From: Ecdyonurus torrentis
Taxonomy: Eukaryota > Arthropoda > Insecta > Ephemeroptera > Heptageniidae
Length of the DNA: 64,000 nucleotides
Assembly (NCBI GenBank): GCA_949318235.1
Contig: OX439136.1
Coordinates: forward strand, 15,223,890 to 15,287,889
Direction of reading: 5' to 3'
Under the pieces are notes generated by a model. That model ran no database searches. It had not been told where the DNA came from and was given only the letters and a program-made list of their open reading frames with translations. The position numbers were made by a program, and so were the translations under genes. This document shows positions 44,264 through 56,931 of the stretch, piece after piece. Positions within the stretch are counted from its first letter, which is position 1. Each line of letters begins with the position of its first letter.

Positions 44264-45462
44264 ACTTCTGACTAATTTTGTCTCAAGTCTAACTCCCTAA
44301 ATATTGTTATAGTAATGACAATGATTGGATTGATCTAAAAAGGTTTAATTCTGCGTGAAGCTAAGTTATGTTAAAATTAATTGATGTTTTTTTAACGTTA
44401 GATACGCGTGCACATAAAATTTATTTTAATTTTGCATTGAAAATTAAAATTTTAATTGCAGCTAGATTATTTTATTATTGTTTTTATAAAATATACTTTT
44501 GTTGTTATATTCAAAGTGAAGTTAATCAGTTACATAAATGTCTTTGACTTAAAATAAACTGTTAGAGCATACTGTGTACACTTACTCGTGTTGTAAATGT
44601 TACATAAAACGAGAAGTTGCTAACAAAAGAAATAGGTGTAGGCGTATGCTATATTATGTTGCCAGCTTTGCGCTTACAACATCTCTGTAGATCTTTTCAT
44701 TCTTGTTACTCATTATAATGGTAATTCCACTATACGTTAGTTAAATTTCTTGCAAATTAATGAATGAAAATGGTAACAACATTTTATATGTTACAAGAAA
44801 TCAATGAAAATATCTGCAGGCGTTGCAAATATAGACCTATAGTACCCCAGTTTTGAGCCTCTTTCTTTTGAGAACGACATAAATATCATTGCTTATGTAA
44901 CATTTATGCCACACAGAAGTGTAACAGTACAATGAACGTAGTTGTGATTTAAATAATACTATTTTTTCTTTCTAAAAATTCTCTATTTATTCAATTTTAT
45001 TGATAATTCTTTATTTTCTATACATGTTTTATAAATGATTAGCATATTTATTTTATACTAGCTTTGCAAAAAATTGTTGCGTATACATTTTAATTTGCTT
45101 GAAATATATATTATATGAAACAAGTCAATTATTTTTATAATTATATATATATATTTACGATATATTTTTTTTTGATTATCATTATTATATATTTAATTAA
45201 GGCTAACTTCAATGCATAATATTATATGGTAATAATTATAAGTATAAATGCACTATACGCAGCCTCAACTATATTAGTTGACCTTTTTTATTTTACGTGG
45301 AGTTTTGACCTTGCTCTCTTGTCACTTAATATTTAATTTTTTTTATGTCGTTTAAAGTTCGTGTTGCTGTGGGGTATTTAACAGATGAACAGACTGACAC
45401 TTTATAATAATAGAGCCAGACTAGACAGTCGTGGTTCCATGGGGTTTGAAATTGCTTGGATT

Positions 45463-45495
<33 letters not shown>

Positions 45496-45687
45496 GTATG
45501 CCATATTTGCAATAATTCCCATACCCTATATTTTTGTGTGTCAGATGTATATTTTCCACTTCAGGTTAAGCTATAATAGTGATTATGGGACCTCAGGCCT
45601 GTCACCTCACTCTTTTGGACTCCTTATAGAGCGAGAGCATGAAAAAAAAAAAAACAAAAAACAAAAAAAAAACAAAAAAAAAAAAAA

Positions 45688-45905
45688 AGCGAGAATGCGC
45701 TTCGACGCCATACTAGGCCAAATTAATAACATTACTCGTAGCATAGTCATTTTGGGCTATTTTCTTCTGGGAAATAGGTATTGTTTTTTCGCATGAACAT
45801 ATGCCTAGAAAAAAATGTATTTCTTAGTATTTCTAAACTGGTCTTTTTTCCATACCGGCCCATGTTATTTAGTTCTCACAAATGGCAACGACTGGATGAA
45901 ACCAC
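45688..45905. mobile_element. MITE-like element, TATAGGGTG family, degenerate copy
   Basis: AATGCGCTTCGACGCCATAC, TTTGGGCTATTTTCTTCTGG, CCCATGTTATTTAGTTCTCA and GATGAAACCACCG match the same-order words at 27969-28269. The 5' end appears replaced by an A-rich tract. Confidence 0.6.
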
Positions 45906-46579
45906 CGATCCCATCGTGTTCGGTAGCGCTTTTATTGTATGAAGCTGCACATTGTATTTCTGTCTATGGAGAAAAAAAAAATCAGCATTAGCCTTGGAGA
46001 GTGGCTAATTTCTTTTTTTTTTCGACAGCATGTTAATTTTGAGGATAAAAATCTTATAATCTTTTACAAAAATTAAATTTTAATAAGTATGAAAAAAAAA
46101 AAAAAAAAACTGCCACTTTTTTTGTTTCAGGCCTATTATTAACTGACGAAATTACTTTTGATATTTAAAGCACTGAAGGTTTTTATGTAACAATACTGCA
46201 ACTCAAGTTTAAAATAATTGATTATTAATGGTAAAATTACTTATAAGTTTACGTATATACGTTTCATTCTGTTAACGTAAAGCAAATTTTTTTATTGCAA
46301 TTTTTCATATTGTAATTTTTTTGTGACATCTTTTTAATAGTCAGCAAAAATGCTAAATAATTATTGTGCTTGGACATATTAGACTAATTTAAGTCAATTT
46401 TACACATGGTAATTGTGGTATTAAGAATTCCAACCACACTAAAGAAAGAAAAAAAACAAAAAAAATGCATAACTTGATGTAGTTGTAACTATGCACTACT
46501 TTTTATGAAAACGTTTATTTAGTGTTTAGGAGATGCCATTAATATCTAATTATAGAGTATAATACGTGCTTGACGGAAG

Positions 46580-46618
<39 letters not shown>

Positions 46619-47121
46619 GATAAAAAAGAAAAAAAAACGCAACTGTTTCCTGTAATTTCTTAATAAGAAGTTCTTCAGAATTTTATTATCCATTGGCATT
46701 AAATTTTATATCATTTTAAAATTCATTGTGTCAGCTACCCCGGATAAAAATTTAAGGGTAAATTTTGGCATTGATTTAAATGCAATGTATATATTGTTGA
46801 CAACGTTCAGTCTTATGGTCATGAAGTTTTAAAACTACATTATGCAAAAAAATTCATGTCGTATATCTATATTTGTGTTTCTATATATACGTACACCGTA
46901 CACATGATGACTGTGGGAAAACCAGGTTCGCAGTTGAAGATAATTTTTTTGCTTATATGCTGATCGTCAGTACTGGCACTAGCTACTCCCCTTAAGGGTT
47001 TTTCATACATTCAACATAGTAACCAGACGATTTGTTTTATACGTAGAAGTACAATTCGTAACAGACCATTCGCAACACAACGATTTGTTACCATATGGTT
47101 TGCGACCGGACACAGTTTTTA

Positions 47122-47357
47122 TAGGGACCGGATTTTCAGTTGCAAATGGTTGCTTGCGCCTGCAAGTTTGGTTGCTCCTCGTACCGCACAACAATTTACT
47201 AAATATTTATAAATTTTGGTTCATTCCAGGTATTTTGAGGTATATTATAGGTAGATAGGAAATATTTTACAAATTGATAATAAGTTGTGCAGCAGGAAAA
47301 GTAACTGCTGTTTTTGCAGGCGCAAGCAGACATTTGTAACTGAAAATCCGGTCCCTT
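47122..47357. mobile_element. Inverted-repeat element
   Basis: AGGGACCGGATTTTCAGTTG.. and GGTTGCTTGCGCCTGCAA (47122-47166) pair with TTGCAGGCGCAAGCAGAC.. and AACTGAAAATCCGGTCCCT (47314-47357). The flanks repeat CGACCGGA/TGACCGGA-type words, so the element may be larger (about 46980-47520). Reverse-strand frames here are not convincing genes. Confidence 0.7.
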
Positions 47358-48330
47358 TATTCTACAGGTGATAGGACACAAATGACTTTTTAAACTTTTG
47401 CGTTTCATTTGTTCCATATTAAAAAATAGGGAATTACGCCAAAAAATTGACAATCGATATTAGCTTGACCGGAAAATTTGCTACAACGGACTATTCATTG
47501 TACTATTCGGTGTAGCAATTTAGAGGAACATATTTTTGAATAAATAGAATAGATGGATCGTATTATAAATAAATCAAAGTAAATAAAAGATTTACAAATT
47601 ATGACATTGTGTATCGTAGGTTATGGATGTTAAAAATGTTCTTTAAATTTCGGATATTTCCTATATACTACAGCTTTATAAACATGATATAAAAGTGTGC
47701 GTATTAAATATTTAAATTTACGTTTAAATAGTTCCGGTATCGGTGCAGTATAGTTTTCTCAATAAATGCTATAAAAATGTATGATCATGCAATGCTATAT
47801 TATAAAGAATAAGAAATTAAGGGATCTTAAACTTTTCCTGCGCGTTTCACCGATAACCTCCATTATATAATAATTAAAGACTGACTTGCAGAATTCATAA
47901 AGTATTTAAATTTTAAATTACGTTTAAAATTAAGCATTAAAAAAAAAAGAAAAAAAAAAAAAAAAAAAAAAAAAAAAGCAAAGCATACTGGTGTAAACCG
48001 GGAAGAATGAATCAATAAATATTTCAACATGACTCTCATTACATTTTATTTCAATAGCATAAGTAATGAAATATTACGTATACAGTATAAAAGTGCTTTA
48101 TATTTGTGTATAATACAAATATAATCTTTTAATATTTTGTTAAATGTTACAGCACAAATTATTCGCGAAAGTTTATACACTGTGAATAGTTTCTTAATTC
48201 TACATGAGTTTTAAAAAATTGAACTATAAAGACTTTTTTTTTTCTTCTTCTTTAAAAAAGATTAGTTATTACGTATATTGTGTAATATTGGTAATTCTGC
48301 ACCTGTTTGTTTTAATGTATTAACTATTAA

Positions 48331-48472
48331 AGAAACAACTGTTTTGAAGCTGACTTTAAGCGATTTCGGTCACATCCGCTTCCGTTTCTACTTACTACGC
48401 ATGCGCAGAACGTTGAAACGGAATCAGATGTGAGCAAAATCGCTTATAGTTGGCCTCAAAACAGTTGTTCCT
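48331..48472. mobile_element. Palindromic foldback element, copy 2 of 2
   Basis: CAACTGTTTTGAAGCTGACT pairs with AGTTGGCCTCAAAACAGTTG. TCACATCCGCTTCCGTTTC and GAAACGGAATCAGATGTGAG form the inner arms around TACGCATGCGCAG. It corresponds to 7124-7264. Confidence 0.75.
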
Positions 48473-49506
48473 TTATTAGTAAATTGTAAATTAAAAAAAA
48501 AAAGCATTAAAAATAATAATAATATAGGGCAATCATACTGATCACGAATTAAATAAATTTGAATATATTCGTGAATATTCAGGCAATTTGAATGAAACCA
48601 CCACCCAAAAGGCAGTAGAAATGTACATGTTTTTTCCATGTCCATATCATTAACAACCCTTATGGTTTTTGCTCCTTTTTTCCTATTTACTGGATGATGA
48701 TTTCATCTAAATAGCTCATGCACGGAGATATTAAATTGTATTTAATATCACTATACGTAGTGAACATTTTGTATTTCATTAATTCCTTGTAATTTTTAGA
48801 AGACAGGAAAGTATTGTAAAAGGATTCTAATTTAAACATTAAAGGCTGTGTTTTAGTTATATTAAAAGTTTTGTATATCTTGAAACAAACATTATGATTG
48901 TCATTATACGAATTATAATTAGAATTTATTAGTAACAAATTTAGTATCAAGTGCTCTAATTTATTATTTGAGATTTTCTTCATTTTAATAATAATATTAA
49001 ATAAAAGCAAATAATGTCTTATTGGGCATAAATAATCTCATATTTCGTATATTAATTGTCAAGATGCTCTTGTCATTATGTGTATAATGTATTGTGTATT
49101 ATATATTATAGATTATGCTAATTTTTCTATATTTACTCATGTATTTTCCACGTGTTCATTTATGGTCAAGGTTTTTAAAAAATAGGGTTGTCATGCCCTC
49201 AGAACGGCTTCATAGAGTTATTATTATTACTATATAGCCCAGTTTTTGTAACTTCAAAAACTTACATAATTTCCAAAGTATTGGATATTTATTACGCATG
49301 TTGCATACCCTAAAATGTTGATGCACTGCAGCATAATTAGTATAATACAATATTTTAAAATAATATCATATTATATAATATTGTGCATACATTACATAAT
49401 TTATTTCATTTGTGTATGATAAAAATATCAGAATCTACAACAATCAGATGAAATAATTAAAATTAACATTCTTATAATGTTAAAATTTCCAAAGCTTTAA
49501 AGAAAG

Positions 49507-49550
<44 letters not shown>

Positions 49551-50529
49551 AAACATACAAGTTGTCCTCTATTGTGAAGTACCCCCGTTAGAAAAATCAA
49601 ATATTTCATACTTCAAATTTAAGACAAATCACTGAGACTGATCCTTAAATGTTATCAGCTATACACAGTATAATTATGTACATAATAATTATATCACTAA
49701 AATTAGATAACAGTAAACGGCAATTAACTCAAAAATATACCTGTCTAATTTCGAATATCTTAAGAATTTTAAATTAAAATTTATTTCAACATATGTTTAC
49801 GCATAGCAGTCAATAAAATTTATAAGGAAATAAACCGGAACAAAATATTATTGTCCTTGCTCAAGTACAGGTCCTTGCTGGTCATTAAATAGTTGATATA
49901 GAGATAAACAGGGTATATTTTTTAATGAATGACATAGACCTTATAGATTTCTATATCATTACTTAACATATTATAATGCAGATTATTATTTTTATTGTAT
50001 AATTAAATTTATACAATGCTACATATATAAAAACAATCGCGTCTATAAACAATCATTCATGCAAATGTCATTTTACAGTAAAATATGCAATCTCATTTTA
50101 TTTTCTTTACTAGAAGTTAATTTTATCAAGGACAGAAAGACCTTCAAAAAAAAAAAAAAAAAAAAAAAAAAATGTTCATATCAGGATGTAAATGTAAAGA
50201 ATGGACCCTTTTGTACTTGTATAAGTATTTAATATTGTTTACATTTAATGTACAATAGACGTCATACGCCTAAGTTTTTTTTTTTACATAAAATTTAACT
50301 TATAAAATTTGCATATTGTGTTTGTGTAACTTTACAATTATGATGATTTTCATATTATATATATACACACATAAATACATAGATAATAATTAGTAAAATT
50401 TTCATCATTATTTACTGTTTCATATTATTTCAAAAGACTATCACCGCGTTATTTTTTTAATGTATATTTAAAAATATTTATTTTGATAATACAGCAACAA
50501 CAAAATATAATTAAATGTTGGATTGGACT

Positions 50530-50838
50530 TATAGGGTATATGCGTATGACGTCATATTTAATGCGCTTTAGACGTCATACTGGAGTAATGAATAAGATAT
50601 TGCTCAGCATAGGACAATCTTTGTTTTTGGATATTTTCTGTGCGAAATCGTTTTTTTTTTTTTTGCTATACATACATGAGATTTGAGATACTAATTCAAC
50701 TTATAGTAACAACATTAATGCTCTCAAAAATATTGCTTATAATTTTTCTTAAAACTAGCAAAATGAGTCATTGTCCTATATGTTATTAAGTGATCCAGCT
50801 TGCCATAAAGTTTTAACATGAATGCATACACCCTATCA
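50530..50838. mobile_element. MITE-like element, TATAGGGTG family, copy 3
   Basis: TATAGGGTATATGCGTATGA to GAATGCATACACCCTATC, with inverted termini. TGACGTCAT, AATGCTCTCAAAAATATTGC and AACTAGCAAAATGAGTCATT lie in the family order. Confidence 0.72.
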
Positions 50839-52237
50839 TTGTTCTGCGTTATCACTGATTTGAGATTAGGGGGTATTTGGAAATTGTCAGAAAGTAACAT
50901 TAATTGCATTCAGAAAAAGGCTTCAGATTTTCTTCTTCTCTCTTCAATGGTATCAATCAATATATTTAATTATACGTTTCTATTGCATTTATGAAAGACA
51001 ATATTTTGCTCCTGTAGAGTGATAGTGACTTTAATTAATTATAGTAAAATCTGCATGAAAAAGAAAATTAATAGGAAGAGAATTGAGTATTTTTATCAGT
51101 TTATCACTAATATTAAATAGTACAAAAATGATTTTTAGGACTCAAAAAGAAGTAATAAATTATTTGTACAGAAACGTCGATTTTTATTCATAATAAGAAA
51201 AATGCAGCTCTCCAAATTTGTTTAATAGTTTTAATGGAAAAAAATAATTTTAGTATTTTTTGTAGTTTCAATAATGATACATTGAAAATATATGATTGAA
51301 CTTTTTTGTCTTTGGTTAATTTTATTAAATAAAAAAAATAAAATACTCTTTTACTTTTAAGAATTGTTGTCACACAATTTTATATTACCTGCGAGATTTT
51401 ATGAATTTTCGATTATTCGTAAACACTAATTTATTTAACCAATACAAGAACTGTCATTTGAAATGAGTGATATCTGTGTGCGATAATACAAACCAAAGTT
51501 CTTCTATACTACAGTATACATTATAGACCTATATTGGAAGCAACATAATCATAACATAAAAATACGTAAGTGCGATTCCCATACTCTATATAGCAAAATA
51601 TAATCTCACGTTGTACGGAGTGATAATGTTAAAGCCCCCGCCAGAGAGGAAACATTTAATCAAAGCAAAAAAAGAAAAAATATATATTGAAATAATAAAG
51701 AGGGTTGTCAATGTGTCATAACGTCATACGAATACTATATACATACATACAGACAAAAATTTCAGAGGCCTCAAGGGAAAATATTCTGTGATTCATATTT
51801 TTCTTTTATCTTCTATCCTGATCGTGATATCAAAGCTTTGTGTGGATTCTTACAATAAAAAATACGCGGAAACAATTTTTGTGTGGAAATAAAACAATTG
51901 TCTTCTTCTTCGTCGTCGTCGTATTTTTTTTTGTCCTTCTTGATATGAACAATGTAGATAGTTTATATTGAAGCTTGATTGATTGATGTCTTACTTATTA
52001 GAGACTAGTTCACACGGTAAATATTCTTTTTTTAACAAAAATTTTTAAATAAAAATATTTTTTCCATGCAAAAATTTCATGTCATATTTTATTTCATGGG
52101 TGAATTCGTATTTTTTCACGTTTCTTCTTTTTCTTACTAAAACACGATGTAAATATTTTTTATATTCTATCATCTGATGTAAATGTAGAAGCTTAAGTTA
52201 TTACATAAATTAATTATCTCTACCTATTACAAAATTA

Positions 52238-52275
<38 letters not shown>

Positions 52276-53046
52276 GGCTAAATGTGTCTTATTTTTTCTT
52301 TCTGATTATTTACCAGAGTAAAACCATTTCTATAATGTAGCATTACCATCAAGATCCATTTTACAAATTTATCTGCAGATAGACTATTTGTACGACATTA
52401 CATAGATTTACAGCACGATAAACCACGTCAACCAGTCAGCAAGTCTAAATAGACGCGAGTAGACAAGCGCTATATTATTACCATGCATGACATAACTATT
52501 AAAATTGTGTCCATTTTGAGGGAAATGTCGTGTTTGTTTATATCACTCAATTCAATTAAAAGTATTATTTTTGACTTGATTGTGTCATAGCTGTGGTTTC
52601 ACTTGGATATTATAATTACTCTAAAATTTCATTAGTTATACAATTTATAAAATATACATGACATAGTATATATTTTCATAAGATAGCTTTTAATTCGTAT
52701 TTTCTCATTTATAGACAATACTATAGAAGATACAATGATTAATTTAGCGTAATAAAAGAAAATTAAGAAAGGCAAGAGAGAATTTAAAAGCACCATCAAA
52801 TCACTCGTCGTAGCGTTTTGCAAATGACATGCATATAATGTAAAGCCCTTATTTTGTTTTCTTTTTCTTCTTTATTTTTTTTTTTAAGGAAAAGAAATAA
52901 AATAAAAGATTCTATTTCCATGTATGTAATGTATACGTTCGAAATAGAAAGAAATCAAGTTACATGCTGCGTATTCAATTTATTTTAAAAACTTTTTTTG
53001 TAATGTTGTTATAATTTTAATAAATAATTGAATGAAAAATCGTGAT

Positions 53047-53047
<1 letters not shown>

Positions 53048-53123
<76 letters not shown>
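53048..53123. repeat. (GA)n microsatellite
   Basis: About 76 bp of GA with a single AA interruption. Confidence 0.95.
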
Positions 53124-53666
53124 TAAAAGGCCATATGAAATCAATCCATTTATAAAAAAATAAAGTATGAATGGAAAATTTTATTGACTAATTATAATTC
53201 CAGATATTAAAATAATATCATTTTTCTATCTTCTAAAGAATATGTTGCATTAATTTAATTGCATCGGAAATTCCATGATATAAATGTAATCAATTAAGTA
53301 TATAGATGATAGTTTTTTCCCCTCCCATCACGTAATTATAAAATGTAAAGGAATTATTGCATGTTGGAAATATAAAATAGTAATAACAACAATACATGGG
53401 TGTGTCAAATTGAACTAATTGTACTTATATAGAACGTCAATTTATTTTATAAAAAAAAAAATAGGTCAATTATTATTTTGCACTTTTTTTTAATTTAATC
53501 TGAGGCTCAGGCGTGATTTTACGTCAAAAATTGTAAATAACAATAATATAGTTTCTTTATATTTGTTTCATGGCCACAATTACTTGTGTAGGTTTTAATG
53601 GTTATTATAGTTAAAGAATACGAAACATACTTTAAATTACTTTTCAGTACAGAAATATCTATTGCT

Positions 53667-54032
53667 TTAAAGCCATAGACTACATGAAATAAAACGTACT
53701 TTTAAATGATTATGCACAAAATGGGATCTCCAAAACTATTGACAATTTTTAAACGAAATGTAAATGTGGGCTTAGAAGAAAGGGTGGAAATACTGTAAAG
53801 TATGCTATGTTACGTGACTATTCCTGTTTCTAACGTCAGAAACAGACACAAATTAGTATGGAAATGTTGTACGGGTTGCATAAATTGAAATTTTCTGATC
53901 ACTGCTGATGATGAGACAAATTAATGATGTTGATGTTGAGTTTTGAGACAAATTAATTTTATTTATGTAAAGGTCAATCAAGTGTTTTGTGATGTAAATA
54001 CTATAATGTTTTCTACTGGTCTATGCCTTTAA
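53667..54032 (+). mobile_element. TTAA-bounded MITE, copy 6
   Basis: TTAAAGCCATAGACTACATG to TGGTCTATGCCTTTAA. The core holds TAACGTCAGAAACAG and GTACGGGTTGCATAAATTG. A short internal duplication (TTGATGTTGAGTTTTGAGAC region) lengthens it. Confidence 0.83.
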
Positions 54033-54099
54033 GTTTTTTCCCATACAAATTTCAATAATACGTTTTCTATAGGATATAGAGCAAATTTTCGGGGGGGCG

Positions 54100-55220
54100 C
54101 ACTATGATAGAAGCGAACGATGATAGAAGCGAATTATGTTCGAATCTGTCTTGCGCGCACTCCTTTTTTTAACAATAGGAGCGGCGTGTCAGGTGTGTAG
54201 CGTGGATGCTCGATAGCACTGATTGACACCTGCATTGTAATATACATAATATTGCAATATGTCATCTTTTCATATGACAGGAAAATTCATAATATAGTAA
54301 ATTTAATATTTGAGTTGAGAAATGTTTATGTGTAAATGAAAAATATATCGTTTTCGTTTTGATTTTATTATTTATTTTGTAATATTTAAGGCGGGACATC
54401 AGCTACTGCGGGATTTGACTAAAATATTGTAAAGACAGAAAAATCTGAAGTTTTGCACAGTGATACATTAGGATTAGGTATCTTCAAAAATGTAAAAATT
54501 GTGAGGGGTCACCATGCTAGATTTTTAATTACGATTTTTTCACGTTTTAGTCCCATAAGAGCCCATGTTAATTTCAATAATTAATTTCTCTCTTATCTGA
54601 TGGTCACGAGTTCTGAAAATTTTATCATAGATAGCTATTACTATTAACTTTCAAATGGCATCATAAAATTTTGAAGTTTTCTTTTTAGATTTTGAGATAC
54701 AAAACATCTATATACAATCTTTAATATAAATAATTATAAACTAAATTTACCTTTTTTTATGTATTTTTTATTACTTATAATCTTATAATACTTATATTCA
54801 GGAAACTGTCATTTTATAACGTATTTTAATAATTTTGAATTTTTTATAATCTCTTTATTTTAACTCTTTATATTCTCTATTATTTAACGTATTACAACGC
54901 AGCCGTACGTTGATAATACTGGTAACTGTTAAAAAAATGAGTCAATTAGCTCCCAGCAAAGAAAAAAAATAAAAAATGAAGAAAAATCTTAATAAAAAGA
55001 ATAATATTAAAAAAAAATCTCAGTTCAAGAGCGCGATTCCTTCTTTTTATAAATATTGCAATAGTACAGTATGTATATATTACAATGCAGGTGTCAATCA
55101 GTGCTATCGAGCATCCATGCTACACACCTGACGCGCCGCTCCTATTGTTAAAAAAAGGAGTGCGCGCAAGACAGATTCGAACATAATTCGCTTCTATCAT
55201 CGTTCGCTTCTATCATAGTG
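54100..55220. mobile_element. 1.1-kb module flanked by 147-bp near-identical inverted repeats
   Basis: 54100-54246 and 55074-55220 are reverse complements with only about two mismatches seen. Shared words include AGAAGCGAACGATGATAGAA, TGTCTTGCGCGCACTCC, AACAATAGGAGCGGCG and TCGATAGCACTGATTGACAC. The arms are much less AT-rich than the interior. The interior (54247-55073) carries a diverged dispersed repeat (54389-54705) and no convincing open frame. This fits a nonautonomous long-TIR DNA element or foldback transposon. Confidence 0.82.
54389..54705 (+). repeat. Dispersed repeat, copy 1 (inside the long-IR module)
   Basis: Shares with 61700-62020, in the same order and orientation: AAATCTGAAGTTTTGCACAG-like, GTGATACATT, ATGTAAAAATTGTGAGGGGT, CACCATGC, TAGTCCCATAAGAGCCCATG and a final TTTTAGATTTTGAGATA block. 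About 320 bp, noncoding. Confidence 0.65.
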
Positions 55221-55242
55221 ATACTGCCCAAATTTTCCTTTT

Positions 55243-55243
<1 letters not shown>

Positions 55244-55280
<37 letters not shown>
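55244..55280. repeat. (CT)n microsatellite
   Basis: About 37 bp of CT, followed by further pyrimidine-rich sequence to about 55310. Confidence 0.93.
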
Positions 55281-55283
<3 letters not shown>

Positions 55284-55713
55284 GTCCTTTCTCTTTCTCT
55301 TTCATGCCCTTTTCTCATTGTTATCATTATTATTTTTCCTATATAAAGGAAATTACATTTACTACAATTTAATTGCATTTATCGATTGTAAAGTAATTAT
55401 TTTCTAATTACTGATATCGACAAAATCTATTATACCCATTGCTTTTTTGTTTTGTTAATTATCTGTACTATAACTCTAGTGATTTATAAATTAAATATTT
55501 AAAGTTCTGATATGTAAAATGATTTATTAATGGGGTGCTTAATTTAACATTTTTATGACAAAAGCAGTTCTATGGAGTGTGAAAAACCTCAAATATACTG
55601 TAAAAATAAAAAATTCATTTTTGGAGTATTTAAATTTATTCATCGTCAATTAAAATCAGGCTTGTGACTTGTGCATTGAGTGCGCACATACAGTACAAAG
55701 TGCTCTTTGTATA

Positions 55714-56007
55714 TTTCAAGGAATAGACCAGAAGAAAACATTAGCATTTATATCACGAAACACTTGTTGGGAATATATATCTCAAAACCCAACTATGAAA
55801 ATTTCGATTTAAACAACCCGCACAACTACTAATTTTTGCCTGTTTCTGACATCAGAAACCAAAATTGTCTCGCAAATAGGATACTTTTCAGTATTTTCAC
55901 GCTCTCTTGTGGTGCCACTTTTCCATTCTGATAAAAATTGTCATCAGATTTGGTTATCCTTTAACCATTAAAAATCACATTAAGTTGTTTCATGCCTATG
56001 GATTTAA
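55714..56007 (-). mobile_element. TTAA MITE, copy 7 (internally deleted)
   Basis: CAAGGAATAGACCAGAAGAA to CTATGGATTTAA, reverse orientation. The core words (AACCCGCACAAC, GTTTCTGACATCAGAAAC) are present, but it is about 50 bp shorter than intact copies and the left TTAA is degraded. Confidence 0.75.
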
Positions 56008-56827
56008 CTTAACATTTTTAAGACAAAAGCTGTTCTACAGAGTTTTGAAAAAACCGCAAATCTACTATTATATTACTGTAAAGTATTTTATTTATTTATC
56101 GTCAAACAAAATCAAGTTATTGCGACATTGCGACCGATGCATTGAAAGTTTCACACAGTTCAAAGTGTATGATATTTAAATAATCACAGAATAAATATAA
56201 AGTGACACAAATGCATGGATTTAAACCGAACGTCATTAACTTTAAGTTGTTACTCTATTTATACTTATAATATTTTAAATTTTCTTTATACCTACATAAT
56301 ACTATACACACGTGTTCCTAATTATATTTATTTTATAATATGACAGTCAATATAATCAAACAAAAACATTCATAATATCGTCATCCTTCATGCGTATATA
56401 AATCTCAATGAGACATCATTTAATTTTTACTGGAAAAAAATAGCAACTCATCTTATTTTTTGACGTCATACAAAAAAAAATGCGGAAAAAAAAAGATGCG
56501 AAAATAAAAAAAATGAACATAAAATGAGGAGAAGAAAATGTCAAACTCGTTGGGGGGAAAAAAAAATCACGGAAAAAAAAAGTTAGGTGATATAAGGGAA
56601 GGGAGATACTTGATAGATATGACGTAATCCCTATACAGTACTATAGTAAAGAGAAGAAAAAGGTATATAATATAGTGGTGGGGAGTAGTTATATAGTATA
56701 ATATAGAAACAAAATAAATTTCCCCTTCTCTCCCACCTCTAAAAAAAGTCACCTGCTATAAGGTAATCAAGTAGTAGTATACATGACAAGGAGTGAAAAC
56801 TTTTACCTTAGTTGTAGTGAAGACTGT

Positions 56828-56931
56828 TCAGTTAGCTTGCCGACTTGTTACGGGTTAGTTTGCTGCTCAAAAAGTAGTGAATTAAATAAATAAATTATAT
56901 TTAGTGTACAAGGAATTATTACTTTTTATTG
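56828..56931 (+). promoter_or_regulatory. Candidate TATA-less promoter and 5' exon of a second gene
   Basis: TCAGT initiator at 56828-56832 (A+1 = 56830). AGTTT lies exactly at +28 to +32, matching four of five DPE consensus positions, and there is no TATA box at -30. A consensus donor follows at TTATTG|GTAAGTAGT (56931/56932), giving an exon of about 102 nt. Donor-proximal words (GTGAATTAA.., AAGGA..TTACT..TTG|GTAAGT) resemble the putative ELOVL first exon at 4688-4879. No coding exon is found to 64000, so the gene would continue beyond the window. Inference only. Confidence 0.4.

Larger units (their letters stand above)
43617..48330. other. AT-rich intergenic DNA
   Basis: No gene is recognised. 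Long A runs occur at about 44222-44261, 46578-46617 and 47949-47977, and a T run at 45469-45495. It also holds a degenerate TATAGGGTG-family copy (45688-45905) and an inverted-repeat element (47122-47357). Confidence 0.7.
48473..53666. other. AT-rich intergenic DNA
   Basis: No gene is recognised. It contains A runs (49507-49548, 50147-50171, 52239-52271), a TATAGGGTG-family MITE (50530-50838) and a GA tract (53048-53123). Confidence 0.7.

Noticed and set aside
47003..47453. Two reverse-strand frames of 63 and 84 residues
   Set aside because: They overlap an inverted-repeat element and show no domain; the arm sequence explains the Cys/Pro-rich composition.
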